A stretch of DNA of 11,172 nucleotides, from the NCBI GenBank assembly GCA_026770575.1, contig MU657186.1:181118-192289 (forward strand), given 5' to 3'. The position numbers and the translations under genes were made by a program. This DNA is from Pelagophyceae sp. CCMP2097. Taxonomy: Eukaryota > Sar > Pelagophyceae. The first letter of the stretch is position 1. The number at the start of each line of letters is the position of its first letter. Below the pieces are notes generated by a model. The model worked only from the letters and a program-made list of their open reading frames with translations. It was not told where the DNA came from and did no database searches. Shown here in pieces: positions 1-8,300 of the stretch.

Positions 1-489
1 AAATGACATTGTGATGTGGTTTATATACACTTCTGATCCGGCTCCTGGCACTGGGACCGGAATTCCCTTTTGCCAGGATTAACGTCGGTGTTGAAGATTG
101 TGTACAAACATCACATGGGTCATCCAGGATCGGGTCCATCTTCAGTGGGCGGCTCCAGGCCACCCGTCCGATGGGCCCTCCAGTTCAAATGTCTTGCATG
201 AGGTCGCGAGTTCGAGCCTGCTCGTTCACGTTTCTACTCCGCTTGGCATGCGAATTTGGCTGCTCGTCCTGTACACGCGTCGTACACGTGAATATTCTTC
301 CCCCTAGATGTGTACTCGGCTGCGGAGCAACAGGGGTCAGAAGCGGTAGACGATTGGGGGGTTCCAGGAGACCCTAGTGGCTTCATCGCTTTGTCTCACC
401 AGGCCCATCCGATAGAACCCTTAGGGTCACGCGGAAGCGGGGTCCGTCGCGCGTTAAGGCATTTCCGGTATTAGTAATTAAATATTGGA
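1..489. other. intergenic DNA with a possible tRNA-like (SINE-type) promoter remnant
   Basis: No gene is supported here; the open frames are short, overlapping and match no family I recognise. Around 138-148 the sequence TCTTCAGTGG resembles a pol III A box. At 208-218 GAGTTCGAGCC resembles a B box, with CTTGCAT just upstream like an anticodon loop. The A-to-B distance (about 70 nt) is longer than in a normal tRNA, and no acceptor stem can be folded. At best this is a tRNA-derived SINE or pseudo-tRNA remnant. Confidence 0.25.
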
Positions 490-600
490 ATATTGGAAGA
501 GGGATTTATAGTCAAATGAAATATTGGAAGAGGGACTTATAGTCAAATGAAATATTAGAAGAGGGATTTATAGTCAAATGAAATATTAGAAGAGGACTTT
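490..600. repeat. AT-rich tandem repeat, 31-bp unit, about 3.6 copies
   Basis: Units start at 490, 521, 552 and 583. Each begins ATATTRGAAGAGGG and carries TTATAGTCAAATGAA in its second half. Copies differ by single substitutions (TTGG versus TTAG, GATTT versus GACTT). The last copy breaks off near 600. There are no spacers between units, so this is a minisatellite and not an array of separated repeats. Confidence 0.9.
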
Positions 601-638
601 CTTGACCCCTCATACCGTCTTGTAAACACACTGAATAA

Positions 639-679
639 GTATTATGACATAATGAAAGTGCAAGCTTTTGTCATAATAC
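639..679. repeat. short inverted repeat (11-bp arms)
   Basis: GTATTATGACA at 639-649 is the exact reverse complement of TGTCATAATAC at 669-679, with 19 nt between. The left arm runs into ATTATGACATAAT, which is itself nearly palindromic. It may be the remains of a small inverted-repeat element; no coding capacity is seen. Confidence 0.7.
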
Positions 680-758
680 GATAGGGGAAGGCTAAGCTCG
701 TAGTGAGAAGGACAGAAGGACGGACAGACAAAATTGCCCCCGGTAATCCTTCAATCAA

Positions 759-821
759 AGGACCCGAAGGGCCCTTGCCGTAAACTGACGTTGATTAAAC
801 GGCAAGGACCCTTCGGGTCCT
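759..821. repeat. 63-bp long-stem hairpin
   Basis: Arms of 23 nt at 759-781 and 799-821 pair along their whole length with one mismatch (C at 772 against T in the arm complement), around a 17-nt AT-rich loop. The left arm begins AGGACCCGAAGGG. A stem this good is unlikely by chance. It could be a tiny inverted-repeat element or a transcribed structured RNA, and the sequence does not decide between them. Confidence 0.85.
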
Positions 822-1024
822 CAACAAGAGATTGGCGGTTGTATTTGCGAGAAAAGTGATGAACTATGGGAGGCTCGTATGCGCGCCCCAGGAGGGCTAC
901 GGGAAAATGGGTTTGCGCCAGCCCCCAAGTCGCGCCGAGCCGCGTCGTTTAAGGCCAGCCTCGCCGCAGTTGGAGAAAATCACCCGAGGCCCAAATCGGT
1001 GCTACGCATCGCGATCGCGAGATA
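822..1024. other. unassigned DNA between hairpin and transposon-like element
   Basis: The stretch is stop-poor but shows no family similarity I recognise, no signal peptide and no plausible splice pattern. I see no gene here. Confidence 0.5.
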
Positions 1025-1611
1025 TACAAGGGGAGGTCAACATGAAAATGCCGCGAATTTCTGCACCTCCACAGCACGTTTGAGATGACTTTGAGTGGCT
1101 GGACATGTCCGGCTCGTCCCAAGGTGTCGGGCTAGAGGCTGGATTCTCCCGTTTTTCGCGTATACCGCGCGCAATCTCGATTTCAGCGTCGCCCAAAGCT
1201 GGTTTGAGGTGGTTCTCCATTGTCTTCGTCTGAGTTCAGCCTCCCTGCCGCTTCATTGGGGCCGGCTGCAGGCCTTGGCATCGCCAGAGTCCGACCTAGT
1301 GTCCCGTGGAGGTGCCGGATTTGGTCCAAAATTTAGGCTATGGGCTCCATTTTGCAAGTTATGTGCCCCATTTCACTTAAAACGCCCATGCAAATCCGCA
1401 ATTACGCGGAAATGGTGTCAAGTTTTACACCGTTTTATTCTTGAAAGCGGCTTCACGGTCGGCAGATCGAGCCCGTAAACAAACTTCCTTCGTCGGGGAC
1501 CGCGCCGCCACCAGCCCGCGACGCAGCGACCATAAGTGGCCCCATACCTCGTTTGTAGCCCGAGAAATTTGTATCTGAGTGGAATCCGTTTCATGTTGAC
1601 CTCCCCTTGTA
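1025..1611. mobile_element. non-autonomous DNA transposon candidate (587 bp, perfect 23-bp inverted ends, TA at both edges)
   Basis: Bases 1025-1047 are the exact reverse complement of 1589-1611. The ends read TACAAGGGGAGGTCAAC on the left and GTTGACCTCCCCTTGTA on the right. If the outer TA is the target duplication, the element proper starts CAAGGGG and ends CCCCTTG at 1027-1609, a pattern typical of Tc1/mariner-like elements. Beyond the perfect arms the similarity continues patchily (AATTTCT in both). The interior holds no transposase; a 127-codon open stretch at 1095-1478 matches nothing I know. This fits a MITE-like element mobilised in trans. Confidence 0.75.
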
Positions 1612-1634
1612 GGAATTCCTAGTGGTTAGGTTAC

Positions 1635-1673
1635 TAGGGTTAGGGTTAGGGTTAGGGTTAGGGTTAGGGTTAG
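1635..1673 (+). repeat. interstitial telomere-like (TTAGGG)n tract
   Basis: Thirty-nine bases repeat TTAGGG without interruption, about 6.5 copies, after a degenerate lead-in (GGTTAGGTTAC) from 1625. The tract begins only 24 bp after the right end of the 587-bp element. TTAGGG is the telomere unit of many stramenopiles, haptophytes, fungi and animals. Unique genes lie to the right, so this copy is internal, not a chromosome end. Confidence 0.9.
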
Positions 1674-1757
1674 TATAGAAACGCTTCGGCCGACGGAGGG
1701 GACGAGCTCGAGACGAGTGGGTGACCATCCTGTATGATAATATAGAAAACGCTTCGG
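1674..1757. repeat. short direct repeat TATAGAAA(A)CGCTTCGG
   Basis: TATAGAAACGCTTCGG at 1674-1689 recurs as TATAGAAAACGCTTCGG at 1741-1757. Similarity continues weakly after each copy (CGACGGAG versus GACCGGAG). It lies directly after the telomere-like tract. Function is unknown; it may be a degraded duplication. Confidence 0.55.
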
Positions 1758-1968
1758 GTCGACCGGAGACGACGTCGTAGCAATCGAGGAAGAGTGGAAA
1801 CAAACCCTTCGAGTCGTTTCGAAACCGAATAATTCGATTGTCATCTGACGAATAACGACTGAAGCTTAAGTCGAAATTTCCGGGTTTTCAATATTTCAAG
1901 CGTTCCGCAGGCCGCAAGCGCGTTTGCGTCGGATCTCGCCGCGTTCTCGTTCCTTGGAGTCTATAGCT

Positions 1969-3412
1969 TTACGATTCGCTCCGTTTCCTCGACGTCGGCG
2001 TCGAGATGCGGTCGAAGCAGGCATCGGTGGCCTCCAAAAGTTCGTGTGTAATGTCTGGGTCGTACTGCGAATGGCCCGCGCCCGTGACCTACAGACGCGA
2101 TGAACGGACAACCCAAACCCCGCGGCCCGGACGCCGCTGCAGACGAGTCGGAGTTCGAGCTCCGGCCAGTAGCGGTGGAGTTCGAACGCCGTCGCGGGCG
2201 GGCAGATCGTGTCCGCGCCGCCCTGCACCGCAATGGCCGGGATGTGCCGCAGCGCCGACGAACCCAATAGGAGCGCCCCGTCCTCGAGGAAGCCTGGGTG
2301 TGCGGTTGGCACGCGACGCGATTCGAAGGCGCGAAAAACGCACCGTTGTGGACAGAGTAGTGGCAGGTGAGCATCTGCTGCGCCGGCGCGTAGTCCTGCG
2401 AAGCGGCCGGCGAAGCGGTGGCGTTGGTTTTGCGCGCCGAGGTGAAGCGGAGACGCGCGGGCGGGCCGTAGAGCGAGTCGACGTCGGAAGCGCATTGGTT
2501 ATCGCCGCGCGCCTCGAAGCGCCAGTTGGGCGAAACGAACTTGGCGACGCCGCGCCGGCTCGTCACCGCGCTCGCCGAAGACTCCCAGGACGACCACGCC
2601 CGCGCCGCCGAATCGCGCAGCGCGCGGTCGCCGCCTGTCAGCCGTTTGTGGTACGCCTCCAAAATCTTGCGAGAGTCGGTTGCGCCGACAGGTTCGTCGG
2701 CCTCGACGAGTTTGGCAAAGTCGGCCCAGCCCTTTGGCGCGAGTTGGGACATGCCACCCTTTGGCGCAAAGAGCCAGTCGATCTCGTTGGCCCGCATGGT
2801 GCAGACACCCCTTAAAACCATGCTCCGCAAGACGCGCGGGTGCAGCTGGGCGTAGGCCAACGCGAGCGTCGAGCCCCAGCTGCCGCCGAGGACGCAGCCC
2901 CACTGCTCGACGCCGAGTCTGGAACGGAGGAGCTCGAGGTCGTCGATCAACAGCGGCGTCGTGTTCTCGCGCCACTCGCCCTGGGGCGTACTCCGGCCGC
3001 AGCCGCGCTGGTCTAGGAGGAGGACGCGCCACTTTTTCGGGTCGAAGAACCGAGCGTGATTGGGGTAGCAGCCCGCGCCAGGGCCGCCGTGCAAAAACAG
3101 CGCCACGGGCGCAGTCGAGTTCGCATTGCCTACGAGCGCTCTGCAGCGGAGCGTGCCGCAGCGCTCCGCTCCACGGCGCGCTCCACGGCGACGCTCGGCG
3201 ACGCTCCACGGCGGCGCACCTCGGAGCTCGTAGTAGACCGTGTGGCCGCCGCCGACGTCGACCATCTCCGTTTTGATCACCGGCGACAGAGGGTGCAGCG
3301 TCCGCTTGCTTTCCGTCGCGGACCTGGCAAACGACGGCCTGTGCGACGACCGGGGCGCGGACCTTGGCAGGACGAGCGCGTCGCCAAAGGCGAGCAATAG
3401 GGCCAACTTCAT
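1969..3412 (-). CDS. pip: proline iminopeptidase (prolyl aminopeptidase, alpha/beta hydrolase), four exons, secretory leader
   Basis: Exons in order of transcription are 3412-3220, 3129-2344, 2293-2145 and 2088-1969. They join to 415 codons plus TAA with phases 1, 1 and 0. The enzyme (EC 3.4.11.5 family) removes N-terminal proline from peptides. Visible hallmarks are the HGGPG oxyanion motif (78-82), DQRGCGRS (104-111), the nucleophile elbow GGSWGS with Ser148, Asp354 in GGADTICP and His382 in GAGHS. The 28-residue Asp-to-His spacing equals that of the Serratia enzyme. The chosen ATG opens MKLALLLAFGDALVLP, a likely signal peptide, so secretion or a secretory-route organelle is inferred. An in-frame ATG at 3469 would put 19 residues in front of it. 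Introns are 90, 50 and 56 nt. The 90-nt one (3219-3130) is a multiple of three and stop-free, so retention would add 30 residues. The cap (about residues 235-320) is some 50 residues longer than in bacterial homologues, and a missed small intron there is possible. Confidence 0.9.
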
Positions 3413-3801
3413 GGGACTGGCGAGCCTCGCCCCGGAAGCGCCGGGGCGCAGCCCTGCAGAACCGGCCATGCCGAAGCCCGAACGCCTCGCAGCACCGGCG
3501 TCGACGCGTCGACGTCAAGCTTCTCGAGTTGAGCCGCGGAGTCGCCCTGACTCAGAGACCTCGCACATTCGACGTTTCTGGAAAGTGCTTTTGCCGGTTT
3601 CGCGCCGCGAAGTACAAGCGCTTCAATGAGTATGGTTTTGCGCGAACCCGAACTCAAGCCTCCCACGATGCTATGACTTCATCAAAGGGGCCGCTCCCTG
3701 CATCGAGCCTCGTGCATTTCCGTTGCGAGGGTCTTGTCAGGGAGGCGCATTCAATGCCGTTCGAGAAAATGCATTACGCCGTCGCAGGCGCGCCGGCGGC
3801 G
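3413..3801. other. intergenic spacer between the two minus-strand hydrolase genes
   Basis: This holds the 3' flank of the YbfF-like gene and the 5' flank of the iminopeptidase gene. No TATA-like element, repeat or further gene stands out. An extension of the iminopeptidase frame reaches an ATG at 3469. Confidence 0.5.
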
Positions 3802-4829
3802 CTACGCGGGCGCGAGCACTCGCCTCGTCACGTGGTCGACGAGGAGCGAAACGACTCTTGGGAGGTTGTCGACGTGAACGTTGTGGCCCGATTCCGGCGC
3901 CGTAAAGTGCGCGCCGTGCGCGCCCAAGCGGTCGAGGTCGGCGCGCCACGGCGCCCAGGGCGCCGGGTTCTTGCCCGCCGTGAGCAGCGCAAAGCTGCCG
4001 TCGGCCGCGAGGTCGTGCCTACGTGCGCCGTCGGCGGACGCGGGGCACAGCACGACCCCAAGCGATCCCATAGAATGGAGGATGTCGCGCGGATCCCATC
4101 GAAGCGATAGGGTCGGTTGGGCGCGGGTTTGCACGCGACGTGCCAGAGGTCCGTGTCTCGGTACGCGTCGTACAACGCGACGATGCCCGGCACGTCGTGC
4201 TGGAAGTGGAATCCACCATCACGCTGCTCGACGGCCGAGGCGAGCCACGCCGCCGTGGCCGCGTCGAGGCCTTTGGCCTCGAGCGCTCTTGTCGCTTCGG
4301 CGCGCGACGCAAACGGCTCGTCCGCGGCGGCGGCGGCGAGCGCCTCGATGACGCCGTCGACGCCCGTCTGCACGGCGCGGCTCGCGCCGGGCACCGAGTC
4401 GACCAAGAGCGTGTGCCGCGGCGCCTCGAGGCCTTTGGCGGCGCGCTGCGCGGCGTACGCGAGGGCCACCTTGCCGCCAAACGAGTGGCCGACGACGAAC
4501 GCGGCGCCGGCGTCGGCGCTTGTGGCGCAGGGCGTCGACGGCGTCGGCGCTTGTGCGCCGACGGCCGCGCGGAGCGTCGCGGCGACGTCTTCCGCGCAGG
4601 CCTCTACCGTGTGCGGCGCGCCGGCGACGCGAGAGGCGCCGTGGCACCGCAAGTCGACGAGGAGCACCTTGACGCCCGGCACGGATTGGACGAGTTTCTT
4701 CGCCGGCGCCATCCAGTTGCGGCCCGTGCCCAGAATGCCGTGCAGCACGACGCCCACGCGCGCCCGCGCAAAGTCGGCCGAGCCGCCCAAAGCGCCGCTG
4801 CTCACCCACTTGTGCGCCAGCACCGACAT
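3802..4829 (-). CDS. alpha/beta hydrolase of the YbfF/ABHD11 type, two exons
   Basis: Exons are 4829-4135 and 4018-3802, joined at phase 2 into 303 codons plus TAG. The fold is clear: HGILGTGRNW (residues 30-39) supplies the oxyanion hole, VDLRCHG (58-64) is the strand-4 motif, and GHSFGGK carries nucleophile Ser116. The LVDSVPG stretch has Asp144, matching the conserved LVDISP aspartate of the family. GHNVH supplies His277 near the C terminus. Such enzymes are esterases or thioesterases of loosely known substrate; I cannot assign one. No leader is visible, so a cytosolic enzyme is inferred. The intron (4134-4019, 116 nt, GTGCAA...CGTAG) was placed because removing it joins DTDLWHVA to HDLAADGSFALLTAGKNP, as family alignment requires. 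An alternative donor giving a 38-nt intron is possible but fits less well. The gene diverges from the membrane glutaminase gene. Confidence 0.85.
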
Positions 4830-5364
4830 GGAGGCGGGAACGAGTTTCCGGGGCCGCGCGCCCTGCGCTGAGTGGCCGTGCGACGCTCGAGCGCTTTAAA
4901 TTTTAAAGTGCTCGGACAAAGACGACTCGGCGACATTTTCGAATTTCAACAAACGCATCATTTTTAAAGACATCTTTTGAAAATTTTCCCATAACATAGG
5001 AATTCCTAGGAATTCCTACAATTGTATGGCGTCTAGGAATCCTCCTAAACGATTCAAACGGTTCGAGTCGCGACCCAGTCCAAAAGGCCCGAAGCCATGT
5101 CTGCATTCGTTTTGATATACCGGCGAGAGTGATGTCAACAGGAGAGGTGATCGCAATAAAGGTCAAAACAAAGTAGGAGTGCATAGAAGAAGAAGAAGGA
5201 TTCCTAGGAAGGATTCCTACATGAAAAAAAAGAAAATTCGAGCAGATTGCTTGCTATAAGATTCAGATTCTTCAAAAAAAGTTAAGTGTCATGTGGAACC
5301 TTGGTAGAAGAAAGGATCCCTACAATTGTTGCTAGTCAGTTTCCTTCGCAACGCGAGCCGCTCA
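4830..5364. promoter_or_regulatory. divergent promoter region with TAGGAATTCCTA palindromes
   Basis: This AT-richer gap separates the start codons of the YbfF-like gene (minus) and the membrane glutaminase gene (plus). A palindromic box recurs: TAGGAATTCCTAGGAATTCC from 4998, CTAGGAATCC from 5033, and GGATTCCTAGGAAGGATTCC from 5199. The string CCTACAATTGT follows box-like sequence twice, at 5015-5025 and 5319-5329, the latter about 35 nt before the plus-strand ATG. The repetition suggests protein-binding or initiator-type sites, but no factor can be named. Confidence 0.45.
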
Positions 5365-8300
5365 ATGGCCGCCCGCGCGGCGCTGCTCGCGCTGCTGCAG
5401 GCGGCGAGCGTGCGCGCGGCCGTCTTCGACCAGTGCGCGACGGTGGCAGCCGACGGCTCCGTGGTCCGCCTAGCTGGGCCCAACGAAGTCTGCGCCTGCG
5501 GCGCATCCTTGCCGGACAAACTGTACCAGATGGCAACGCTCGGCTTCGCGACGTACGTCGGATCCCACGAAGCCTGCCGGGGCCCCTCGATGGGACCGCG
5601 TCGCTCGACGGCCCGAGGCGGTCCGACGCGGATCCGAGACCGGAGGACTGGTCCTCTCCCGTGATCTCGCGCGCTACGAGGTACGACGCGGTGGCCTACT
5701 ACGCCACGGGCTCGTCCACGGGCAAGGACAGCATCGTCAAGGCGGCGGTGGACTTTGCCGGCTCCGACTCGCTCCTCAAGGATTCGGACTACACCACGGC
5801 GCCGGATCTACAAATGTACCCGGCCACTGCTGCGGCCGTCGTGCCCGTCGTGCACCTGCCGTCGTGCGTGCTGCGCCGTGTGGAGAGCGCCGCTGTGTCG
5901 GGGGCGCCGCAGAGTGGAGAGCGCCAACAGGGTCGACAAAGGGTCCGCGGGTCCGGGTCCGGGTCTTCGACAAGCCCCGGACCCGCGTGGGCCGAGGCCG
6001 GACCCGAACCCGGACCCGGCCGTGGGTCCGCGGCCTCGGCCGGACCCGGACCCGGACCCTACCCCGCGCGGACCCACGGCCGGACCCGGACCCGGACCCT
6101 ACCCCGGGTCTTGCACGGGTCCGGGTCGGACCCGGACCCTTTGTCGACCCTGAGCGCCGAGTACGACGCCGAGGCAACCGAGAGGACCCACCCATCGGGC
6201 GAGGACCACGTGGCACGCGTATCACCGTGCGCACCTAGGCTCGACGCCGCAGGCGCCTCGCTCGTCGTCGACCGCGTGACGCTGCCGCTGATCTTCCTCG
6301 GCGATATCTTTGAGTGGACGGACTCGCGCATCCTCGCGCTCCAGTCGCCGCAGACGCGCGCGCTGCTGCAGCAGATGCCCGACGTCACGATCCGCGTCGT
6401 CGTAAGGGATGATGGAAGCGGCACTACGGAGATCTTCACCAAGGCGCTCTCCGCGTTTTCGTCCGACTTCACGGCGCGCGTCGGCGGCAACGACATTTTG
6501 GACTGGTGCGAGGACGGCATGGACAAGCTGCCGTGCCCCGGCAATACGTTTACCGACGGCGCCTGCGATAGCAACCCCGACAAATTCAACTGCTACGGCG
6601 GCAAGGTATGAATCAATGTCAACGGTCGGCAAACGCGGCCATCCGCCGCGACCGAGTGAGGACCGAGTCGCGAGAGGGCGCCGAGGCTCGACGCCGTAGG
6701 GACGACGCTGGCCGCCGTCCATGCATGCATCGTTAGGGCGAGTGTGAGGGCGTCTCGTGGCTCTTCAACTCGGGCTTCAAATCGAGCGGCACCGTCACCT
6801 GCGCCAAGGCCTCGCACGAGGGCCGCCACTGGGCGTACACGCGCGGCGCCGGCACGGCGGGCCTGGTCGCTGCCGTGCAGTCCTTGGACGGCAGCATCGG
6901 CTACGCCGTGCTGGCCGACGTCAACGACGCCGGTTTGACGCAGGCGATGGTGGTGAACAGGGCCGGGTCCGCGCTCATTGCGGATCCGGAGACGGTGTCG
7001 TTCGCTTTGCTCGAGCTCGGCGGGTTCCTAGACGAGCGCGGCAACGGCGAGCTTTTCGACGCGTCGTCGACGTTTGCGTACCCCATCGTCGGCTTCACGT
7101 ACTACGTGCTGCGCAAGGGACTCCAGGACGGCGTCTCGCACATGGACATGGCGCCGGAAATGTTCGACTGCCGGACGCGCCTCAAGACGCTGGCCTTCCT
7201 CGAGTGGTTCTACACGTCGACCGCCGTGGAGGGCATGGCCAAGACGCTCGGCTTCACGAATCTGCCGAAGTTCATCAGTTCGGCCCTCCTCGACGAAATG
7301 CTCGCGGAGAACTATTGCGTCGACGCCGAGACGGGGGAGATGCGGCTCGTCAAGGCGCGCGCCGAGATCCAGGTGCGCCGCGTCCGCATCCGCCGAAGTG
7401 TTCGCATCCATTCTTCGCATCCACCGAATGTAGGTCGAAGAGCTGTACACCATCGACTTTGCGGTCAAGGCGCTCGTCGTCGTCACGACCGTCTACAAGG
7501 AGACGGACGCCAACGTCGCGTGGCGCATCGACGAGGCCGACGCCTCGGCGGCGCTGGCGCGCGGCGGCGTCGACACCGCGCTCGGCGTCGCCGCGCTCTT
7601 CGCGGCCGACGCGAAGCCGACGGCCGTCTTCTCGGCGCCGTTTATGACCGTCGGCTTCAGCGTGCAGTACCATCTCGGCACCACATCTGATGTGTCATTG
7701 ACGCACGCCGAACTCGCCGCCATCTACACGTGCACCGTCAAGACGTGGCGCGACCTCCGGGCCGACCTGCCGGATCAGCCGATCAGGTTGGTCGTCCGGT
7801 CCGACGAATGCGACGCCGTCGACGTCTTCACCGCGGCGCTCTCGTTCCACGTGCCGTCGTTCGCGACGGCCATCGGCCCGACGCGCGCGCTCGACGCGGC
7901 GCTGCTCAAGTCGATGGGTTGCACGGTGGTGGCCGAGGTGCAGTCGGACACGCAGGTGGAGTCGGCCATCACGTTCTACGACTTTTCGCTGGGGTGGTGG
8001 ACCAAGACCACTGGCCCGTCGGCCAAGCTCGCGTCGTTCAGCGGCGACGCCGAGGCGGCGGTGAAGCTGGACGCGGCGTCGCTCCGCGCGTGCGAGGCGG
8101 ACCCGTCGGCGGTGTTGGCGTACGACACAAAGGCGTTCAACTTCGCGTCGTCCGTGTACGACCTCTCTCCGAGGGCCACGGGCGCCGCGGACTGCTGGCC
8201 CTACTCGCGCAGCTACAACATGGTCATCAACGAGCAGCTGCTGGGGCCGCGGCAGTGCGAAAAGGACGACAAGGCGCCTGGACAGGGGCCGTCGCAGGCG

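Larger units (their letters stand above)
5500..7372 (+). other. domain 1 of the membrane glutaminase: PstS-like anion-binding domain, pocket intact
   Basis: Residues about 46-458, spread over exons 1-4. GASLPDKLY (46-54) matches the first strand-loop of PstS. YATGSSTGK has Ser74 and VDFAGSD has Asp92; their 18-residue spacing equals Ser38 to Asp56 of E. coli PstS. VVVRDDGSGTTEIF gives Arg180, Ser184, Gly185 and Thr186, matching Arg135, Ser139, Gly140 and Thr141. IFLGDIFEWTD and YPIVGFTYYVL are further family motifs. Phosphate or a similar oxyanion is the likely ligand; this is inferred from the family. Confidence 0.85.

Noticed and set aside
490..600. CRISPR-like array
   Set aside because: The repeats are directly abutting with no spacers, and the surroundings are eukaryotic.
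1095..1478. 127-codon frame inside the 587-bp element as a transposase
   Set aside because: No DDE, zinc-finger or helix-turn-helix pattern is visible, and it is too short for a transposase of this kind.
1635..1673. A true chromosome end
   Set aside because: Only about 6.5 units are present and several kilobases of gene-bearing DNA follow in the direction the G-rich strand would run to a terminus.
2006..2815. Plus-strand open frame of 269 codons opposite the iminopeptidase
   Set aside because: It is an Arg/Pro-rich antisense shadow of a clear homologous gene in high-GC DNA, with no recognisable domain.
4019..4066. A 38-nt intron in the YbfF-like gene instead of the 116-nt one
   Set aside because: It also restores the frame, but leaves about 26 residues that do not fit the family between DLWHVA and HDLAADG, and 38 nt is shorter than every other intron here.
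3364..4871. Plus-strand open frames opposite the two hydrolase genes
   Set aside because: They are basic, low-complexity shadows lacking family motifs; the minus strand carries unmistakable alpha/beta-hydrolase signatures.
5326..5364. An upstream start giving MLLVSFLRNASRS before the leader
   Set aside because: The first codon is TTG, not ATG. The ATG at 5365 directly begins a standard signal peptide.
5286..6611. A single long plus-strand frame of 441 codons treated as a gene by itself
   Set aside because: It starts out of frame with the signal peptide and reads through introns 1 and 2. Splicing restores the PstS-like alignment on both sides, so the frame is a composite of exons and stop-free introns.
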